A DNA stretch of 64,000 bases from Schlegelella_A sp038318385 (GTDB lineage: Bacteria > Pseudomonadota > Gammaproteobacteria > Burkholderiales > Burkholderiaceae_C): NCBI GenBank assembly GCA_038318385.1, contig JBBQCD010000012.1:1-64000 (forward strand), read 5' to 3'. The notes beneath the pieces were generated by a model. The model made no database searches, was not told the origin of the DNA, and saw only the letters and a list, made by a program, of their open reading frames with translations. The number at the start of each line of letters is the position of its first letter. Within the stretch, counting starts at the first letter, position 1. Below, piece after piece: positions 17,239 through 26,019 of the stretch. The translations under genes were made by a program, and so were the position numbers.

Positions 17239-17721
17239 TCAGCGCGTCAACGGGCCCGGAAAGGCCCACATCAGGGCTGCCGTCATCACGGCGTAGCGCC
17301 CGAACTTACCGAGGGCCATGTAGGCAATGCACGGCCAGAATGGAAGCTGCAGCCAACCCGCGACCGCGCACAGCGGGTCGCCGACGATCGGTAGCCACGA
17401 CAGCAGACACGCCTTGGCGCCGTGGCGGCGCAACCAGCGCAACGCGCGCCCGTCCGGATGTTTGTTCGTCACGTGCTCGTAGGCGCGCTCGGCACCGAAA
17501 CCCATCCACCAGGTCACCGCACCCCCGAGCGTCGCCCCTGCACTGGCCACCAGCACGGCCGGCCAGAAGAGCTGCGGATCGAGCTTGACGAGACCGAAGA
17601 CCGCCGGCTCCGAGCCGAGCGGCACCAGAGTGGACGCGATGAACGAGATCACGAAAACGGTCGTGAGACCGAACTGGGGCAATGCCAGTACGCCGATCAA
17701 CCAGTCGATCCACGGTTCCAT
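17239..17721 (-). CDS. YqaA-like DedA/VTT family membrane protein
   Basis: A 160-residue inner-membrane protein with about four hydrophobic segments. It matches the YqaA branch of the SNARE-associated/VTT superfamily, with FIASTLVPLGSEP, GGAVTWWMGFGAERA, LSWLPIVGDPLCAVAGWL and a glycine-rich last helix. Related DedA proteins act in lipid carrier or phospholipid recycling across the membrane; the role of YqaA itself is not established. It is monocistronic between two genes on the other strand. Confidence 0.85.
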   Translation of the reverse strand: MEPWIDWLIGVLALPQFGLTTVFVISFIASTLVPLGSEPAVFGLVKLDPQLFWPAVLVASAGATLGGAVTWWMGFGAERAYEHVTNKHPDGRALRWLRRHGAKACLLSWLPIVGDPLCAVAGWLQLPFWPCIAYMALGKFGRYAVMTAALMWAFPGPLTR

Positions 17722-17822
17722 CGGCGGCGATTATCCGTGCCGGCCGGCGCGCCGTTGGGGAGCTTTCACGGCGGAATGTCGCCGCTATACTGCCGCCTCC
17801 TTTTTCAGCACCTCTTGCCCCC

Positions 17823-18857
17823 ATGCGCATCGGCCCCATCCAGCTGGCGAACCGGCTGTTCGCGGCGCCGATGGCAGGCGTCACCGACCGGCCATTCCGG
17901 CAGCTGTGCAAACGGCTCGGTGCGGGCTACGCCGTGAGCGAGATGGTGACGTCGCGCAAAGATCTCTGGTCCAGTTTGAAGACGAGCCGCCGCGCCGACC
18001 ACGACGGCGAAGCAGCGCCGATCTCGGTGCAGATCGCCGGCACCGACGCCCGCATGATGGGCGAGGCCGCGGCCTACAACATCGATCGCGGCGCGCAGAT
18101 CATCGATATCAACATGGGCTGCCCGGCCAAGAAGGTCTGCAATCAGTGGGCAGGATCGGCGCTGATGCGCGACGAGCCGTTGGCGCTCGAGATTGTCGAG
18201 GCGGTGGTCGCGGCCTGCGCGTCGCGCGGCGTGCCAGCGACGCTCAAGATGCGCACCGGCTGGTGCGACACCGAGCGCAACGCCGTGCGGCTGGCGCGCG
18301 CGGCGGAGAGCGCGGGAATCGCGATGGTCACGGTCCACGGCCGCACGCGCGAACAGGGCTACAAGGGGGCGGCCGAGTACGAGACGGTCGCCGCGGTCAA
18401 GGCGGCGTTGGGCATACCCGTGGTTGCGAATGGCGACATCGACAGTCCGGCCAAGGCGCGCGACGTTCTTGCCGCGACCGGTGCCGACGCGATCATGATC
18501 GGTCGCGCCGCCCAGGGGCGACCGTGGATCTTCCGGGAGATCGCGCACTTCCTCGACACGGGGACGACCTTGCCCCCGCCCGAAGTCCGGCAGGTCAAGG
18601 CCTGGCTGCTGGAACATCTCGAGGACCACTATGGCCTGTACGGCGAGGCCAGCGGTGTGCGCAGCGCGCGCAAGCATATCGGCTGGGCGGTAGAAACACT
18701 GCCCGGCGGCCGCGCTTTTCGCGCGAAGATGAACCTGCTGGAGACCTGCGAGGAGCAGACGACGGCGGTCTCGGACTGGTTCGACGCGTTGGCCGATCAT
18801 GGCCGCTGGCTGCCGCAGAGCGATCCCGAGGCCGTCGCCATGTCCGCGCTGCAATGA
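17823..18857 (+). CDS. dusB: tRNA-dihydrouridine synthase B
   Basis: A 344-residue FMN enzyme reducing uridines in the tRNA D-loop. The TIM-barrel start APMAGVTDRPFR and the active-site loop INMGCPAKKVC are present, with C100 as the expected catalytic cysteine. VTVHGRTREQGYKG and ANGDI..PAKA mark the phosphate-binding part. It opens the conserved dusB-fis-purH cluster and overlaps fis by ATGA, the same dusB-fis coupling known from enterobacteria. Confidence 0.95.
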   Translation: MRIGPIQLANRLFAAPMAGVTDRPFRQLCKRLGAGYAVSEMVTSRKDLWSSLKTSRRADHDGEAAPISVQIAGTDARMMGEAAAYNIDRGAQIIDINMGCPAKKVCNQWAGSALMRDEPLALEIVEAVVAACASRGVPATLKMRTGWCDTERNAVRLARAAESAGIAMVTVHGRTREQGYKGAAEYETVAAVKAALGIPVVANGDIDSPAKARDVLAATGADAIMIGRAAQGRPWIFREIAHFLDTGTTLPPPEVRQVKAWLLEHLEDHYGLYGEASGVRSARKHIGWAVETLPGGRAFRAKMNLLETCEEQTTAVSDWFDALADHGRWLPQSDPEAVAMSALQ

Positions 18858-19111
18858 AAACGATGACAAGCATGACGAACAAGAAGCACATCGAAGAATG
18901 CGTTCGCGAAAGCCTCGACGGCTACTTCAAGGATCTGCGCGGCGTCGAACCGACGGCGATGTACGAGATGATCCTGCGCGTCGTCGAGAAGCCGCTGCTG
19001 GAGGTGGTGATGGCGCATGCCGAAGGCAATCAGAGCCGGGCCGCCGAATGGCTCGGCATCAACCGCAACACATTGCGGCGCAAGCTCCTCGAACACCGCC
19101 TCATCAAATGA
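18854..19111 (+). CDS. fis: Fis family nucleoid-associated transcription factor
   Basis: An 85-residue protein whose last 40 residues form the Fis helix-turn-helix: GNQSRAAEWLGINRNTLRRKL. Fis bends DNA and tunes rRNA, tRNA and supercoiling-sensitive promoters. The N-terminal half is short compared with enteric Fis (98 residues). ATG 18854 overlaps the dusB stop; ATGs at 18863 and 18872 are also in frame. purH starts 10 bases after the stop. Confidence 0.92.
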   Translation: MKTMTSMTNKKHIEECVRESLDGYFKDLRGVEPTAMYEMILRVVEKPLLEVVMAHAEGNQSRAAEWLGINRNTLRRKLLEHRLIK

Positions 19112-19121
19112 CGGACTCCCC

Positions 19122-20705
19122 ATGCAAGCGCTGATTTCGGTTTCCGACAAGAGCGGCGTCGTCGACTTCGCGCGTGAATTGGCCGCGCTCGGCATCGGTC
19201 TGCTGTCGACGGGCGGTACGGCAAAACTCCTCGCCGACGCCGGCCTGGCGGTGACGGAGGTTGCGGACCACACCGGTTTTCCGGAGATGCTCGACGGACG
19301 CGTCAAGACGCTCCACCCGAAGATCCACGGCGGTCTGCTGGCGCGGCGCGACATGCCCGCCCACATGGCCTCGCTGCGCGAACATGACATCAGCGCGATC
19401 GATCTTCTGGTGGTCAATCTGTACCCGTTCGAGAGCACGGTAGCCCGTCCTGGCTGCACGCTCGAAGAAGCGATCGAGAACATCGACATCGGCGGACCGG
19501 CGATGGTGCGCTCTGCTGCGAAAAACTGGAAGGACGTGGCGGTCGTCACCGACGCTTCCCAGTACGAACGCGTGCTGGGCGACCTGCGCTCGGCCGGCGC
19601 GGTGCAGGAGTCGACGAAGTTCACGCTCGCCGTCGCCGCCTTCAACCGGATATCGAACTACGACGCGGCGATCAGCGACTACTTGTCATCCCTCGACTCC
19701 ACCGGGGGCAGCGCCGCGCCGAGCGAGTTCCCGGGCCAGGCGAACGGGCGCTTCGTCAAGCTGCAGGACTTGCGGTACGGCGAGAACCCGCACCAGCGCG
19801 CGGCGTTCTACCGCGACCTCGAACCCGCGCCGGGCTCGTTGGTCACGGCCCGGCAACTGCAGGGCAAGGAGCTCTCCTACAACAACATCGCCGACGCCGA
19901 TGCCGCGTGGGAGTGCGTCAAGAGCTTCGAGGGCACGCCCGCCTGCGTCATCGTCAAGCATGCGAATCCGTGTGGCGTCGCACTCGGCGCCGACCCCGCG
20001 GCTGCTTATGCCAAAGCCCTGAGGACCGATCCCACGTCGGCCTTCGGTGGCATCGTCGCCTTCAACGGCGAGGTCGGCCCGGACACGGTCGCACTCGTCG
20101 TCAAGCAGTTCCTCGAGGTGCTCATCGCTCCGGCCTACACGCCCGAGGCGCTGGCGGCGCTTTCGGCCAAGCCGAACGTGCGGGTGCTGCAGATCGACAT
20201 CCCGCCCGGGGGCAACACGGACTGGCTGCGTGGGCGCAACGCTCAGGACATGAAGCGCGTCGGCTCCGGGCTGCTGATCCAGAGCGCGGACAACCACGAA
20301 CTCGCGCCGGCCGACCTGAAGACGGTGACGCGGCGCAGCCCCACCCCGGCGCAGATGGCCGACCTGATGTTCGCCTGGACCGTGGCCAAGTATGTCAAGA
20401 GCAATGCCATCGTCTTCTGCGGCGACGGCATGACGCTGGGCGTTGGCGCCGGCCAGATGAGCCGCGTCGATTCGTCGCGGATCGCCGGCATCAAGGCCGC
20501 GAACGCCGGTCTCTCCCTGCAGGGCTCGGTGGTCGCGAGCGACGCCTTCTTTCCGTTTCGCGATGGGCTCGACGTCGTCATCGACGCGGGCGCGACCTGC
20601 GTGATCCAGCCGGGCGGGTCGATGCGCGACGAAGAGGTGATCGCCGCCGCCGACGAGCGCGGCATCGCCATGGTCCTGACCGGCGTGCGTCACTTCCGGC
20701 ACTGA
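19122..20705 (+). CDS. purH: bifunctional AICAR transformylase / IMP cyclohydrolase
   Basis: A 527-residue enzyme catalysing the last two steps of IMP synthesis. The N-terminal MGS-like cyclohydrolase domain includes LLSTGGTAKLL and DGRVKTLHPKIHGGLL. The C-terminal transformylase includes QGKELSYNNIADADAAWE, VIVKHANPCGVA, FGGIVAFN and KYVKSNAIVF. The end DAGATCVIQPGGSMRDEEV is typical. Start ATG 19122 closely follows fis. Confidence 0.97.
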   Translation: MQALISVSDKSGVVDFARELAALGIGLLSTGGTAKLLADAGLAVTEVADHTGFPEMLDGRVKTLHPKIHGGLLARRDMPAHMASLREHDISAIDLLVVNLYPFESTVARPGCTLEEAIENIDIGGPAMVRSAAKNWKDVAVVTDASQYERVLGDLRSAGAVQESTKFTLAVAAFNRISNYDAAISDYLSSLDSTGGSAAPSEFPGQANGRFVKLQDLRYGENPHQRAAFYRDLEPAPGSLVTARQLQGKELSYNNIADADAAWECVKSFEGTPACVIVKHANPCGVALGADPAAAYAKALRTDPTSAFGGIVAFNGEVGPDTVALVVKQFLEVLIAPAYTPEALAALSAKPNVRVLQIDIPPGGNTDWLRGRNAQDMKRVGSGLLIQSADNHELAPADLKTVTRRSPTPAQMADLMFAWTVAKYVKSNAIVFCGDGMTLGVGAGQMSRVDSSRIAGIKAANAGLSLQGSVVASDAFFPFRDGLDVVIDAGATCVIQPGGSMRDEEVIAAADERGIAMVLTGVRHFRH

Positions 20706-20831
20706 AACGCACGTTGACAGTTCGCGCGTGCTGCGACAGGTCGCTGCACGCCTCGTTGCGGCCCTCCCGCGCCGCAGCGCGGCTACCATCGAGACCGATG
20801 ATGCCGCCACTCTCGTTCGCCTGAGGATTCC

Positions 20832-21389
20832 ATGGCCGCCCTGCGCATCCTCGGCATCGACCCCGGACTGAGAACGACCGGCTTCGGTGTCATCGAATGC
20901 GAGGGACAAGTCCTGCGCTACGTCGCCAGCGGCACGATCCGCAGCGACACGGCGCTGGCCGGCCCGCTGCCGGCGCGGCTGAAGGTGATCTTCGATGGCA
21001 TCCGTGAATTGAGCGTGCGCTACCAGCCGCACTGCGCCTCGGTAGAGATCGTCTTCGTCAACGTCAATCCGCAATCGACGCTGCTGCTCGGCCAGGCACG
21101 CGGGGCGGCGCTGACGGCCCTGGTGTCGAGCGATCTCGACGTGGCCGAGTACACGGCGCTGCAGATGAAGAAGGCCATCGTCGGCCATGGCCAGGCGAAG
21201 AAGGAGCAGGTCCAGGAGATGGTGATGCGCCTGCTGGCCCTGCCCGGCCTGCCGGGCAAGGACGCTGCCGACGCCCTCGGCCTGGCCATCTGTCACGCCC
21301 ATGCGGCTCGCTCCTTCGCCGCGATCTCGTCCGCGGCGACGCTCGCCCCTCGAACGCATTCCCAGTACAAGCGCGGCCGGATCTATTGA
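20832..21389 (+). CDS. ruvC: crossover junction endodeoxyribonuclease RuvC
   Basis: A 185-residue Holliday-junction resolvase. The RNase H-like active site is represented by D10 in GIDPGLRTTGFG, E72 in VEIVFVN and the acidic cluster in KDAADALGLAICH. GAGGATTCC precedes the ATG at 20832. In many betaproteobacteria ruvA and ruvB follow directly; here an RNB ribonuclease gene follows instead, so ruvAB must be elsewhere. Confidence 0.95.
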   Translation: MAALRILGIDPGLRTTGFGVIECEGQVLRYVASGTIRSDTALAGPLPARLKVIFDGIRELSVRYQPHCASVEIVFVNVNPQSTLLLGQARGAALTALVSSDLDVAEYTALQMKKAIVGHGQAKKEQVQEMVMRLLALPGLPGKDAADALGLAICHAHAARSFAAISSAATLAPRTHSQYKRGRIY

Positions 21390-21398
21390 GTCGCCCCG

Positions 21399-21422
21399 CC
21401 GACGGCGATGCAACGCCGTCGG
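21399..21422 (+). other. GC-rich hairpin between ruvC and the RNB gene
   Basis: A perfect 9-bp stem, CCGACGGCG with CGCCGTCGG, closes a 6-base ATGCAA loop ten bases after the ruvC stop. No T-run follows, so it is not a classical intrinsic terminator. It may stabilise the ruvC message or pause transcription. Confidence 0.5.
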
Positions 21423-21450
21423 GACAAAGCACTGGGCGACAATGGAACTC

Positions 21451-23493
21451 ATGTACGCCCTTTTCGAAGAGGCCGGAAAGTTCCTGGCCGGCCGTGTGAT
21501 GACGGATGCCGACACGTCGGCGCAGATCGAGCTCGATTCGGGCAAGCGCGTGAAGGTCAAGGCCGCCAATGTCCTGCTGCGCTTCGAGCAACCCGCCCCC
21601 GCCGAGTTGATCGCATCGGCGCAGACGCTGGCCCGCGAGATCGATCTCGACCTGGCCTGGGAGTTCGCGCCCGAAACCGAGTTCGGCTTCGCCGATCTCG
21701 CGCGCGACTACTTCGAAGCCAGCGCCGGCGCCGAGAAGCAGGCCGCCGCCCTGTTTCGCCTGTTCGAGGCGCCGCACTACTTTCGCCGTCTCGGCAAGGG
21801 CAACTTCAAGAAGGCCCCCGAAGAGATCGTCAAGGCTGCCCTGCTCGGCATCGAGCGCAAGAAGGTCGTGGCGGCGCAGATCGATGCCTGGGCCGGGGAA
21901 CTGGCCGCCGGCGCCTGCCCGGAGCCCGTGCGCGAGCAGCTCTACAAGATTCTCTTCAAGCCGGACCGCAACGCGCCCGAGTACAAGGCGGTCGTCGAGG
22001 CGGCGCGCCGCAGCCATCGGGCACCCCTGGACCTGTTGACCGCCGCCGGGGCGATCGACTCGCCCTACCAGTTCCACTGGCGTCGCTTCCTGTTCGAAAG
22101 CTTCCCGAAGGGCACCGCTTTTCCCGCGCTGGCGGTGCCGACGCTCAAGGACGACTTGCCCAGGGCCGCCGTCGAGGCCTTCTCGATCGACGATTCGGCC
22201 ACCACCGAGATCGACGACGCCCTCTCGGTCCAGGGACTGGGCAGCGGCAGCGTCATTTTCGGCATCCACATTGCAGCCCCTGCGCTGGCGTTCGGGCCCG
22301 ACACCCCGGTCGACAAGGTGGCGCGGGAGCGCCTTTCCACCGTCTACATGCCGGGCGGCAAACTGACGATGCTGCCGGATGCCGTGGTCGAGGCCTACAC
22401 GCTCACCGAAGGACGCGAGAGCCCGGCGGTGTCGCTGTACGTGACCTTCGACGAGGCAACCCTCGAGGTGACCCATCGCGAGACCCGTCTCGAGAGCCTC
22501 CCCGTTGGGGCCAACCTGCGGCACGACAAGCTCGACGACGTGATCACCGAGGCCACCCTGACAGGCGAAGCCCCCGCCGAGTACCGCTACGCGAAGGAAC
22601 TCGCCTTTGCGCACAGACTGGCCCGGCACCTCAAGGCCGGGCGCGAGGTGATCCGCGGAAAGCCGGAACTGTTCAACCGACCCGACTACAGCTTTCGGCT
22701 CGACGGCGCAGGCGCGGAGCCCGATGGCACCGAGAGGGTCGAGATCGGCACTCGTCGGCGCGGCTCGCCGCTCGACCTGATCGTCGCCGAGTCGATGATC
22801 CTTGCCAACAGTACCTGGGGCGGCTGGCTCGCCGAATGCGGCGTCCCAGGCATCTATCGGAGCCAGGCGAGCCTGGCTCCCGGCGTCAAGGTCCGCATGG
22901 GCACCAAGCCGGCGGTTCACGCCGGGATGGGGGTCGCGCAGTACACCTGGGCGACGTCCCCGCTGCGCCGCTATGTCGACCTCGTCAACCAGTGGCAGAT
23001 CATCGCCTGCGCGCGGCACGGCCGGACAGCCGCCCTGGCGGCGCCGTTCAAGCCGAAGGATGTGCAGTTGTTCTCGATCATTTCGGCGTTCGATTCCGCC
23101 TATGCGGAGTACAACGCCTTCCAGTCCGGCATCGAGCGCTACTGGACGCTGAAATACCTGGAGCAGATGGATCTTCACGAGTTGAACGCGACGGTGATGA
23201 AGGACGGACTGGTTCGTGCCGACACCCTGCCGCTGGTGTTCCGGGCGGTGGGTGCCGAGTCGCTGCAGCGCGGTGCTCGTGTGCTGGTGCGCATCGGCGC
23301 GGCCGATCTGTTGACGCTCGATGTGCACGCCAGCGTCATCGAGCGCCTCGGCGACGAAACATCCGGCGTCGCCGAAGCCCCCGACGACTCTGCCGACGAA
23401 GCCGGCGAGCAGGCGGGACCACTGACGCTGGCGATCGAGGCCGATGACGCCGCGCCCGCGACCGCGCCCGATGGCCCGGCCACCACGGGCTGA
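21451..23493 (+). CDS. RNB-domain exoribonuclease (RNase II/R family)
   Basis: A 680-residue 3'-to-5' exoribonuclease homologue. The RNB catalytic motif SIDDSATTEIDDALS is at about residues 245-260 and retains the metal-binding aspartates; STVYMPGGKLTMLPD and ATSPLRRYVDLVNQWQ are further signatures. An N-terminal part (about 1-110) is specific to this betaproteobacterial branch, and the protein lacks an obvious C-terminal S1 domain, ending instead in an acidic Ala/Asp-rich tail. ATG 21442 is an alternative start; 21451 has the better-spaced GGA. Confidence 0.9.
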   Translation: MYALFEEAGKFLAGRVMTDADTSAQIELDSGKRVKVKAANVLLRFEQPAPAELIASAQTLAREIDLDLAWEFAPETEFGFADLARDYFEASAGAEKQAAALFRLFEAPHYFRRLGKGNFKKAPEEIVKAALLGIERKKVVAAQIDAWAGELAAGACPEPVREQLYKILFKPDRNAPEYKAVVEAARRSHRAPLDLLTAAGAIDSPYQFHWRRFLFESFPKGTAFPALAVPTLKDDLPRAAVEAFSIDDSATTEIDDALSVQGLGSGSVIFGIHIAAPALAFGPDTPVDKVARERLSTVYMPGGKLTMLPDAVVEAYTLTEGRESPAVSLYVTFDEATLEVTHRETRLESLPVGANLRHDKLDDVITEATLTGEAPAEYRYAKELAFAHRLARHLKAGREVIRGKPELFNRPDYSFRLDGAGAEPDGTERVEIGTRRRGSPLDLIVAESMILANSTWGGWLAECGVPGIYRSQASLAPGVKVRMGTKPAVHAGMGVAQYTWATSPLRRYVDLVNQWQIIACARHGRTAALAAPFKPKDVQLFSIISAFDSAYAEYNAFQSGIERYWTLKYLEQMDLHELNATVMKDGLVRADTLPLVFRAVGAESLQRGARVLVRIGAADLLTLDVHASVIERLGDETSGVAEAPDDSADEAGEQAGPLTLAIEADDAAPATAPDGPATTG

Positions 23494-23501
23494 CGCCACA
23501 C

Positions 23502-24356
23502 ATGCTCGGCAAGCTCTCGCCGATCAAGATCGCGCTGATCTTCTCGATCGGCATCCACGGCGCGCTCCTCACTGTTCGATTCGTCGACCCCGAGGGCTTC
23601 AACCGGATCTTCCAGGACACCCCGCTCGAAGTCATCCTCGTCAACTCGCGCTCCGGCGAAGCGCCCGAAAAGGCCCAGGCCATCGCCCAGGCAAGCCTGG
23701 CCGGCGGCGGCGATGCAGCCAGCGGACGCGCCACCTCGCCGCTGCCGCCGTCCGCGCTGCTGGAGGTCGGCGATGCCAACGAGGACACGCGCCAGCAGAT
23801 CGAGCAGCTCGAGGAGACTCAGGCCCAGCTTCTCACGCAGGTCAGGCGCGAACTGGCGCTGCTGCCGACCTCCGACCCGCTGCGCGACCAGGGCGATCCC
23901 GACCAGCGGGCGCAGGAAGAGCGGCGTCGCCAGCTGGTGCAACTGCTGGCCGAGATCGAGAAGCGCATCAACGAGGAGAACCTCAGGCCGAAGAAGCGCT
24001 ACATCAGCCCGGCGACTCGCGAGGAGGTCTACGCGCTCTACTACGACCAGCTGCGCCGCAAGATCGAGGATCGCGGCACGCGCAATTTCCCGGAGAACCA
24101 GGGCAAGAAGCTCTATGGCGAACTGACGATGAACGTCACCGTCGACGCCGAGGGTCGGGTCGTCGACACGGAGATCGTCCGCGCATCGACGTCGAAGGTT
24201 CTCGATCGCCGCGCGATCGCGATCGTGAATGCGGCGGCGCCGTTCGGCCGCTTCAATCCGGCGATGCGCAAGAAGGCCGATCAGCTCGTGATCACCTCGC
24301 GCTTTCGCTTCACGCGCGAGGAAAACCTCGAAACCACCCTGAGCGCGTCGCCGTGA
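23502..24356 (+). CDS. TonB C-terminal domain protein with coiled-coil spacer
   Basis: A 284-residue envelope protein. It has one N-terminal membrane helix (about residues 9-27), a periplasmic Ala/Ser-rich segment, a long Gln/Glu/Arg-rich coiled coil (about 92-165) and a C-terminal TonB-like domain (about 185-275) with LYGELTMNVTVDAEGRVVDTEIVRAS. Classical TonB has a Pro-rich spacer; this one does not, and no exbB-exbD lies near. It may transmit energy to an outer-membrane transporter or serve an envelope role. It overlaps aroE by GTGA. Confidence 0.82.
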   Translation: MLGKLSPIKIALIFSIGIHGALLTVRFVDPEGFNRIFQDTPLEVILVNSRSGEAPEKAQAIAQASLAGGGDAASGRATSPLPPSALLEVGDANEDTRQQIEQLEETQAQLLTQVRRELALLPTSDPLRDQGDPDQRAQEERRRQLVQLLAEIEKRINEENLRPKKRYISPATREEVYALYYDQLRRKIEDRGTRNFPENQGKKLYGELTMNVTVDAEGRVVDTEIVRASTSKVLDRRAIAIVNAAAPFGRFNPAMRKKADQLVITSRFRFTREENLETTLSASP

Positions 24357-25192
24357 CGGACCGTTATGTCGTCATCGGCAATCCGGTGACGCACAGCCAG
24401 TCGCCCTACATCCATGCGGCTTTCGCGCGCCAGACCGGCGACGACATGCGCTACGACCGGCTCGAGTGCGCGCCGGACGGCTTCGAGGCGACCCTGCGGG
24501 CCTTCGTCGCCGACGGCGGCCGCGGCTGCAACGTCACCGTGCCGTTCAAGTTCCAGGCGTGTCGCCTCGCCCAGGCGCACACGCCGCGCGGCGCGATCGC
24601 CGGCGCTTGCAATGCGCTGCGCTTCGACGCCGGCCGCTGGCTCGGCGACAACACCGATGGCGCCGGCCTGCTGCGCGACATCGAGGGCAACGCCGGTGTG
24701 CGGTTGAAAGGCCGACGCGTCCTGCTGATCGGCGCGGGCGGAGGCGCCGCAGGGGTCCTCGGGCCGCTCCTCGGCGCCAGCCCTTCGGAACTCGTCGTCG
24801 CCAACCGGTCGCCGCAGCGGGCGGCCGATCTGGTGGCGCGCTTCGAGCAGCGCACGGCGCCGGCAACGGTCCTGCGCGCGACCGCCCTGGAGGATTGCGG
24901 CCGGGCTTTCGACATCGTCATCAACGCGACGGCGAGCAGCATGCTCGGCGCCGGCGTTCCCGTCGGACACGAGGTGCTGGCTCCCGGCGCCCTGGCGATC
25001 GACATGATGTACGGGCCGGCGGCGCTGCCCTTCGTCACCTGGGCCAGCGCCCACGGTGCGACCGCGCGCGACGGACTCGGCATGCTGGTCGAGCAGGCCG
25101 CCGAGGCCTTCGAGTTCTTTCGCGGTTCCCGGCCCGAGACGGCGTCCGTGCTGTCGGCTCTGCGCCAGAGGATGGCCCGGAGCGAGCCGTGA
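24353..25192 (+). CDS. aroE: shikimate dehydrogenase (NADP-dependent)
   Basis: A 279-residue enzyme reducing 3-dehydroshikimate. The N-terminal substrate site is seen in GNPVTHSQSPYIH and NVTVPFK (catalytic lysine). The NADP Rossmann loop is GAGGGAAG. GDNTDGAGLLRD and the late MLVEQAAEAFEFF are also typical. Translation starts at GTG 24353, overlapping the TonB-like gene stop; the aroE stop in turn overlaps the mtgA GTG. Confidence 0.95.
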   Translation: MTDRYVVIGNPVTHSQSPYIHAAFARQTGDDMRYDRLECAPDGFEATLRAFVADGGRGCNVTVPFKFQACRLAQAHTPRGAIAGACNALRFDAGRWLGDNTDGAGLLRDIEGNAGVRLKGRRVLLIGAGGGAAGVLGPLLGASPSELVVANRSPQRAADLVARFEQRTAPATVLRATALEDCGRAFDIVINATASSMLGAGVPVGHEVLAPGALAIDMMYGPAALPFVTWASAHGATARDGLGMLVEQAAEAFEFFRGSRPETASVLSALRQRMARSEP

Positions 25193-25941
25193 AAGGCGGC
25201 GGGACGTCGCTGGCGCGCCTGGCCGGGCTGGTGGTCGTCTGCCTTCTGGCGCTGCAGCTCTACTTTCTGGTGCGGGTCGGCCTGATGGCGTTCGTCGACC
25301 CGCAGTCGACGACGTTCCAGCGATCCGAGATTCGTCGCCTGGTCGGCGAGCACGGCAGGCTCGCGTGGAGTCAGCAATGGGTGCCCTACTCGGCCATCTC
25401 CATCAATCTCAAACGTGCGGTCATTGCCTCCGAGGATGCCGGGTTCGCGGAGCACAGCGGCGTGGAGTGGGACGCGCTCGAGAAGGCCTGGGAACGCAAC
25501 CAGCAGGCGCAGGCGACGGCAGAACGCATCAATCAGCAGCGTCCGGGCACGAAGGCAGCGCAGCGGGTCCCGAAGGTCGTCGGCGGCTCGACGATCACGC
25601 AGCAACTGGCCAAGAACCTCTTTCTCGGCGGTGAGCGCAGCCTCGCCCGCAAGGCCCAGGAATTCGTCATCACGGGCTTCCTCGAAGCCCTGCTCGACAA
25701 GCCCAGGATCCTCGAGATCTACCTCAACAACGTCGAGTGGGGCGAAGGCATATTCGGCGCGGAGGCGGCGGCACGGCACTACTTTCACGTCGGCGCAGCC
25801 GGCCTGTCCGCTGCCCAGGCGGCGCGCCTGGCCGTCATGCTTCCCGCCCCGAAGCGCTTCGAGAAGCGGCCGGCTTCACCTTACATGCTGAGCCGTGCCG
25901 CCACGGTGATGGCGCGAATGGGCGCGGTGGACGTTCCCTGA
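25189..25941 (+). CDS. mtgA: monofunctional biosynthetic peptidoglycan transglycosylase
   Basis: A 250-residue GT51 glycosyltransferase polymerising lipid II into glycan strands. A single N-terminal membrane helix lies at about residues 9-31. The catalytic glutamate is in VIASEDAGFAEHSG at about residue 80, followed by GGSTITQQLAKNLFL and ILEIYLNNVEWG. There is no transpeptidase domain. Start GTG 25189 overlaps aroE; aroE-mtgA is a frequent pair in betaproteobacteria. Confidence 0.95.
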   Translation: MKGGGTSLARLAGLVVVCLLALQLYFLVRVGLMAFVDPQSTTFQRSEIRRLVGEHGRLAWSQQWVPYSAISINLKRAVIASEDAGFAEHSGVEWDALEKAWERNQQAQATAERINQQRPGTKAAQRVPKVVGGSTITQQLAKNLFLGGERSLARKAQEFVITGFLEALLDKPRILEIYLNNVEWGEGIFGAEAAARHYFHVGAAGLSAAQAARLAVMLPAPKRFEKRPASPYMLSRAATVMARMGAVDVP

Positions 25942-26019
25942 CCGGCGGATCCCGCAGGACAGCGTCGGCAGCACCCTCCCGACGATCCCGGGTCCGGTTG
26001 CCCTCCCTAAAATCGACCG

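Noticed and set aside
21399..21422. Hairpin after ruvC as an intrinsic terminator
   Set aside because: The stem is strong but no T-run follows, so it is listed only as a hairpin.
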